Origin: Akkermansia muciniphila
GTDB taxonomy: Bacteria; Verrucomicrobiota; Verrucomicrobiia; Verrucomicrobiales; Akkermansiaceae
Assembly (NCBI GenBank): GCA_943324575.2
Contig: CALPMD020000029.1
Location: 1 to 9,184 of the forward strand
DNA: 9,184 nucleotides
Reading direction: 5' to 3'
The translations under genes and the position numbers were made by a program. The notes under the pieces are model-generated. The model had not been told where the DNA came from, searched no databases, and saw only the letters and a list, made by a program, of their open reading frames with translations. This document shows, piece by piece, positions 6,616 through 9,184 of this stretch (position 1 is its first letter; every line of letters starts with the position of its first letter).

Positions 6616-7756
6616 ATGTCTTTACTCCCTACCGCTGACCTCCTGGCGCTCGATACGGCTGGCTTAAAAAGCCGCTTGTCGAAACTCAGGAGGTATCTTT
6701 GACGTCCCGACCCTCGAAAACCAAATCAACACGCTGGAGGAAGCGATGGGCGCGCCCGAGTTCTGGAACGACTCGGATAAGGCGAAGTCGATCAGCTCGA
6801 AAGCGGCGGGACTGAAGAAAAAGCTCGAATCGTTTCTGAAACTGGAATCTCGGGTGGCAGACATCGATGAAGGCGTTTCGTTGGCTAAGGAGTTCGATGA
6901 CGCCGACTTGGCGCGCGAGGCGCTGACTAATGCGAAGGGGCTGGAGGATGATATCCGTTCCTACGAACTGCTCACCCTGCTCGATCAGCCGAGCGACATT
7001 TCACCATGTTTCCTCGTCATTTCCGCTGGCGCGGGCGGCACGGAAGCGTGCGACTGGGCGCAAATGCTCTGTCGCATGTACAGCCGCTGGGCGGAGCGCA
7101 AGGGCTACACGGTGGAAACACTGGATTGGCAAGATGGCGATGAGGCTGGCTTGCGCACCGCGACGCTGAAGATCACTGGCGATTATGCCTACGGCTTTTT
7201 GAAAAATGAACGCGGCGTGCACCGACTGGTGCGGATTTCACCATTCGACTCGGCCGCGAAACGCCACACGTCGTTCGCATCGATCGATGCGACCCCGGAA
7301 GTTTCCAAAGAGATCAAAATCGAGATCAACGAAAAGGACATCGAGATCACCACCACCCGTTCGGGTGGCAAGGGCGGTCAAAACGTCAACAAGGTGGAAA
7401 CCGCCGTCATCTTGCGCCACCTTCCCACGGGCATTTTGATCCGCTCGACCGCCGCGCGGACCCAAGGCGCCAACCGCGAGTTGGCCTTTGATATCCTTAA
7501 GGCGAAACTCTACACGATCGAAGAGGATAAACAAAAAGCCGAAGCCGACCGCGCCTACGGTGAAAAAGGCGACGTGTCGTGGGGGAATCAGATCCGCTCC
7601 TATGTTTTCCAACCCTATCAGAAAGTTCTCGATCTTCGCACTGGCGAAGAGTCGGGCAACATTCAGGACGTCATGGATGGCGACATCGATGCCTTCATCG
7701 AAGCCAAACTGCGCGGCAAAGTCCGCGTCAAGGGAGCGAAGGACGAGGAGGACTGA
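6616..7756 (+). CDS. prfB: Peptide chain release factor 2, expressed by programmed +1 frameshift
   Basis: RF2 reads UGA and UAA stop codons in the ribosomal A site and triggers peptidyl-tRNA hydrolysis. The gene is in two frames: codons 1-28 (6616-6699, [10 protein letters not shown]... ending LRRYL), then UGA at 6700-6702. After skipping T6700, reading continues GAC GTC CCG (DVPTLENQI...) to the stop at 7756, giving 379 residues (E. coli RF2 has 365). The SPF stop-codon recognition motif is at residues 208-210 (VRISPFDS). The catalytic GGQ is at 253-255 (bases 7373-7381) in [17 protein letters not shown] identifies RF2 rather than RF1, which has PxT. ATG 6616 is preferred because a 28-codon leader matches the short first frame of known prfB genes; the first frame is open further upstream but lacks similarity there. 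It is likely autoregulated: low RF2 slows termination at UGA and favours the shift. The true coding sequence is join(6616..6699,6701..7756). A caller ignoring the shift would start at the in-frame ATG 6746 and lose 43 N-terminal residues. Confidence 0.96.
6656..6674 (+). other. Small hairpin-forming segment upstream of the frameshift site
   Basis: Within the first prfB frame, GGCTT-AAA-AAGCC (6661-6673) forms a perfect 5-bp stem. The alternative CGGCT (6656-6660) with AGCCG (6670-6674) is mutually exclusive with it. The segment ends about 14 bases before the internal Shine-Dalgarno. Whether it affects frameshifting or initiation is unknown; it may be chance. Confidence 0.3.
6688..6703 (+). 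promoter_or_regulatory. prfB programmed +1 frameshift signal
   Basis: AGGAGG (6688-6693) is an internal Shine-Dalgarno sequence. It is followed by TAT, the slippery codon CTT (6697-6699) and the stop TGA (6700-6702) with C as the next base. The order and the 3-base spacing match the E. coli signal (AGGGGG-TAT-CTT-TGA-C). The peptidyl-tRNA on CUU slips forward onto UUU while UGA waits for RF2, so frameshifting measures RF2 level. The downstream frame is continuous RF2 homology, which rules out a sequencing error as the simpler reading. Confidence 0.95.
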
Positions 7757-7775
7757 AGCATTCCCGGGCAGGGCC

Positions 7776-7791
7776 AAGCCATACGTGGTTT
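7776..7791. terminator. Hairpin between convergent prfB and the kinase-like gene
   Basis: AAGCCA (7776-7781) pairs with TGGTTT (7786-7791), one G-U pair, around a TACG tetraloop. Outside it, CATTCC (7759-7764) pairs with GGAATG (7798-7803), so a two-tier structure is possible. It sits in the 33-bp gap between two genes that end toward each other, the expected place for a bidirectional terminator. No T run follows on either strand, so support is limited. Confidence 0.3.
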
Positions 7792-8827
7792 ATTCTGGAA
7801 TGGTCGTTGGTTTGACATCCAACATCAGGGAAATGTGCATGGCAGTAAGTTCACCCATCGACTGGCAATCGCCGAATCCACTGGTGCCATGCATCCGATC
7901 CAGTTCGCGGGCCAGCGTGATGACGTGCTCGCGCGGGGCGATGTCTTCGCGCCGCATCACCCCAAGGAGCGCTCGTAAACGGCTGTTTTCCACCTTGGCT
8001 CGACGCGACATCTGTGCGTGCTCCTCGGCCACGTATTGATCGATGCTTTTGCGGTTGAGCACGTCGAAGGCGAGGCGAGTGACCTTGCGGTTCGAGTTGA
8101 AACGAAACGCCAGATAGATGTTGCCGTTCCCTTCGTAGGATTGTTGGTCGAAGTCGATCGCCCGCACGCGATACTGCACCTCCTCGAAATCGGGCGTGAT
8201 ATCGACCACGTAGTTCACGCTCCGCATATCACCCAAAAGACGGATGAAGCCGCGCTCGGTGAATTTTGTAAATTCCTTCGCGATCCGCACCTTGTTCAGC
8301 CCTGGCTGGGAGAGATAGTCGCGGATGAATACATCGCCCGGCACTCCGGCGATATGCTCCTCGATCAGCGTATTGCCGTTGACGAGGTAGTTCATTCGGT
8401 TTGGCGAAAGGATGTGCTCCAGCTCCAACCCGTAAATACGCGAGGCATCCGCCTGTTTGACGTAGAAGTAATCCGAATTGTCGTTGAACAGGTTGGTGAT
8501 GCGAATGCGGAAAGGCTTTGAGTTGCCGAAGTCCCCGAAGTCGATGCGGTCGACGAGCAAGTGCTCGTGCTGTTCCGCGTCCCGTCCGAGCTTCAATTCG
8601 GTGTAGATGCTGGTCAGACGGGGCCGCAGTTCGGCAAACACCTCCTGCGGATACATCACCGTCAACCACAACGTCTCGCGGCCCGACGGATCTTCATACG
8701 GAACGGCACCGCTGAAGCGGAGCAACTCATCGTAGACCTTGGGAATTTCCCGCTGGCGATCAAAATGGTAGAGATACTGCCGCAGCGATTGGGAAACCGG
8801 GTACTTCGTCTTTTGCCGAGCGATCAC
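7790..8827 (-). CDS. Uncharacterised protein with kinase / phosphotransferase-like fold motifs
   Basis: A 345-residue soluble protein I cannot name. Its middle reads like a divergent protein-kinase/aminoglycoside-phosphotransferase fold. A beta-rich stretch (about 92-125) ends in FYVKQ with K124 in the place of the ATP-binding lysine. E135 or E137 in IYGLELEHIL could be the helix-C glutamate. TLIEEHIAGVPG (153-164) looks like the hinge. LLGDMRSVNYVV (197-208) matches the catalytic loop (D200 and N205 in the GD-x4-N spacing), and AIDFDQ (223-228) the metal-binding Asp motif. No clear Gly-rich loop is seen. Residues 1-90 and about 240-345 (charged, helical) match nothing I know. There is no signal peptide or membrane segment. 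The start is GTG 8827: upstream in frame only CTG occurs before a stop, and the next in-frame ATG is codon 58, inside a conserved-looking region. No good ribosome-binding site is visible. It lies 42 bp behind argF on the same strand, so co-transcription is likely. The kinase reading is inference from motif order. Confidence 0.7.
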   Translation of the reverse strand: MIARQKTKYPVSQSLRQYLYHFDRQREIPKVYDELLRFSGAVPYEDPSGRETLWLTVMYPQEVFAELRPRLTSIYTELKLGRDAEQHEHLLVDRIDFGDFGNSKPFRIRITNLFNDNSDYFYVKQADASRIYGLELEHILSPNRMNYLVNGNTLIEEHIAGVPGDVFIRDYLSQPGLNKVRIAKEFTKFTERGFIRLLGDMRSVNYVVDITPDFEEVQYRVRAIDFDQQSYEGNGNIYLAFRFNSNRKVTRLAFDVLNRKSIDQYVAEEHAQMSRRAKVENSRLRALLGVMRREDIAPREHVITLARELDRMHGTSGFGDCQSMGELTAMHISLMLDVKPTTIPE

Positions 8828-8869
8828 CTCGGCAACATGGGCGAAAGATGACCGTCTGGCCAGCGACGA

Positions 8870-9184
8870 TTAATGCGCGAGGGCCACGAGCACGGCTTTC
8901 TGTGCGTGGAGACGGTTTTCCGCTTGTTGGAAGATCGTTTCTGCGTGCAGTTCGAGTACTTCCTCGCTGATTTCCTTGCCGCGGTATGCGGGCAGGCAGT
9001 GCAGCACAATATGGTCTGCAGCTGCATGCGTGAGTAAGTCTGAGTCCACTTGGAAGCCTGCGAATTCGAGTTCTTTTTCTTGCTGCCCCTCCTGCCCCAT
9101 GGATAGCCACACGTCCGTGTTGATGACATGAGCACCACTTGTCGCCGCCACAGGATCGTGGGTGAACGTGACATTCGGGGTGTC
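8870..9184 (-). CDS. argF: Ornithine carbamoyltransferase, C-terminal part (gene runs off the window)
   Basis: The last 104 residues of a cytoplasmic enzyme that makes citrulline from ornithine and carbamoyl phosphate in arginine biosynthesis. The frame is open to the window edge (DTPNVTFTHDPVAATSGAHV), so the N-terminal carbamoyl-phosphate domain lies beyond it. The ornithine-binding domain shows NTDVWLSMGQEGQ, where SMG contacts ornithine, then HCLPAYRGKEIS with the catalytic-site HCLP, and the C-terminal helix QQAENRLHAQKAVLVALAH. These distinguish it from aspartate carbamoyltransferase. The stop TAA is at 8870-8872. The kinase-like gene follows after 42 bp. It could in principle be a catabolic or alternative transcarbamylase, but SMG and HCLPA favour a true OTCase. 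Confidence 0.95.
   Translation of the reverse strand, partial: DTPNVTFTHDPVAATSGAHVINTDVWLSMGQEGQQEKELEFAGFQVDSDLLTHAAADHIVLHCLPAYRGKEISEEVLELHAETIFQQAENRLHAQKAVLVALAH

Noticed and set aside
7238..7777. 179-codon minus-strand open frame opposite prfB
   Set aside because: Antisense to the strongly conserved RF2 catalytic region; a by-product of codon bias.
8018..8521. 167-codon plus-strand open frame opposite the kinase-like gene
   Set aside because: It is antisense to a frame that covers the whole interval with coherent motifs, and it has no recognisable domain.
1..9184. CRISPR array, insertion sequence, prophage or toxin-antitoxin locus
   Set aside because: No regularly spaced repeats, transposase motifs, terminal inverted repeats or small paired genes were found on either strand.

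Overview
The window looks like chromosomal core sequence from a Gram-negative-type bacterium, most likely Verrucomicrobiota (possibly Opitutae-like). This placement is inferred from protein flavour, not from a marker gene: a divergent Dxs, two sigma-54 activators, a GT-C membrane protein with a C-terminal PWAVAWY-type soluble domain, and moderately high GC. No transposon, prophage, CRISPR array, tRNA or rRNA was recognised, and I see no clear sign of a horizontally acquired island.

Left part, plus strand (1-4832). The window opens inside a sigma-54-dependent activator (AAA+ domain with GAFTGA, then a Fis-type helix-turn-helix). After 30 bp comes a polytopic GT-C/PMT-like membrane protein of 603 residues. 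Two bases later comes xseB (exonuclease VII small subunit), whose 3' end overlaps the start of dxs (DXP synthase, first step of the MEP isoprenoid pathway) by 20 bp. The tight packing suggests one transcription unit for the last three genes, possibly including the activator. It ends in a hairpin directly after the dxs stop codon.

Middle part, plus strand (4833-7756). A 273-bp intergenic region contains the hairpin, two short perfect inverted repeats and a weak sigma-70-like promoter. It precedes a second NtrC/AlgB-like sigma-54 activator. The N-terminal receiver of this protein has lost its phospho-acceptor Asp (Gly instead) and its conserved Lys (Ser instead), so it is probably a pseudo-receiver. 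Next, behind an apparent extended -10 promoter, is prfB (release factor 2). Its coding sequence is split by an in-frame UGA at the classical AGGAGG-TAT-CTT-TGA-C programmed +1 frameshift site, so the full protein is 379 residues.

Right part, minus strand (7790-9184). Convergent to prfB are the 3' end of argF (ornithine carbamoyltransferase, arginine biosynthesis) and, 42 bp downstream of it, an unnamed 345-residue protein. I read this protein as a divergent member of the protein-kinase/aminoglycoside-phosphotransferase fold (GD-x4-N catalytic-loop motif followed by an IDFD metal-binding motif).

The points most worth a second look are the pseudo-receiver activator with its inverted repeats, the uncharacterised kinase-like protein behind argF, and the frameshifted prfB, which a naive gene caller would truncate.
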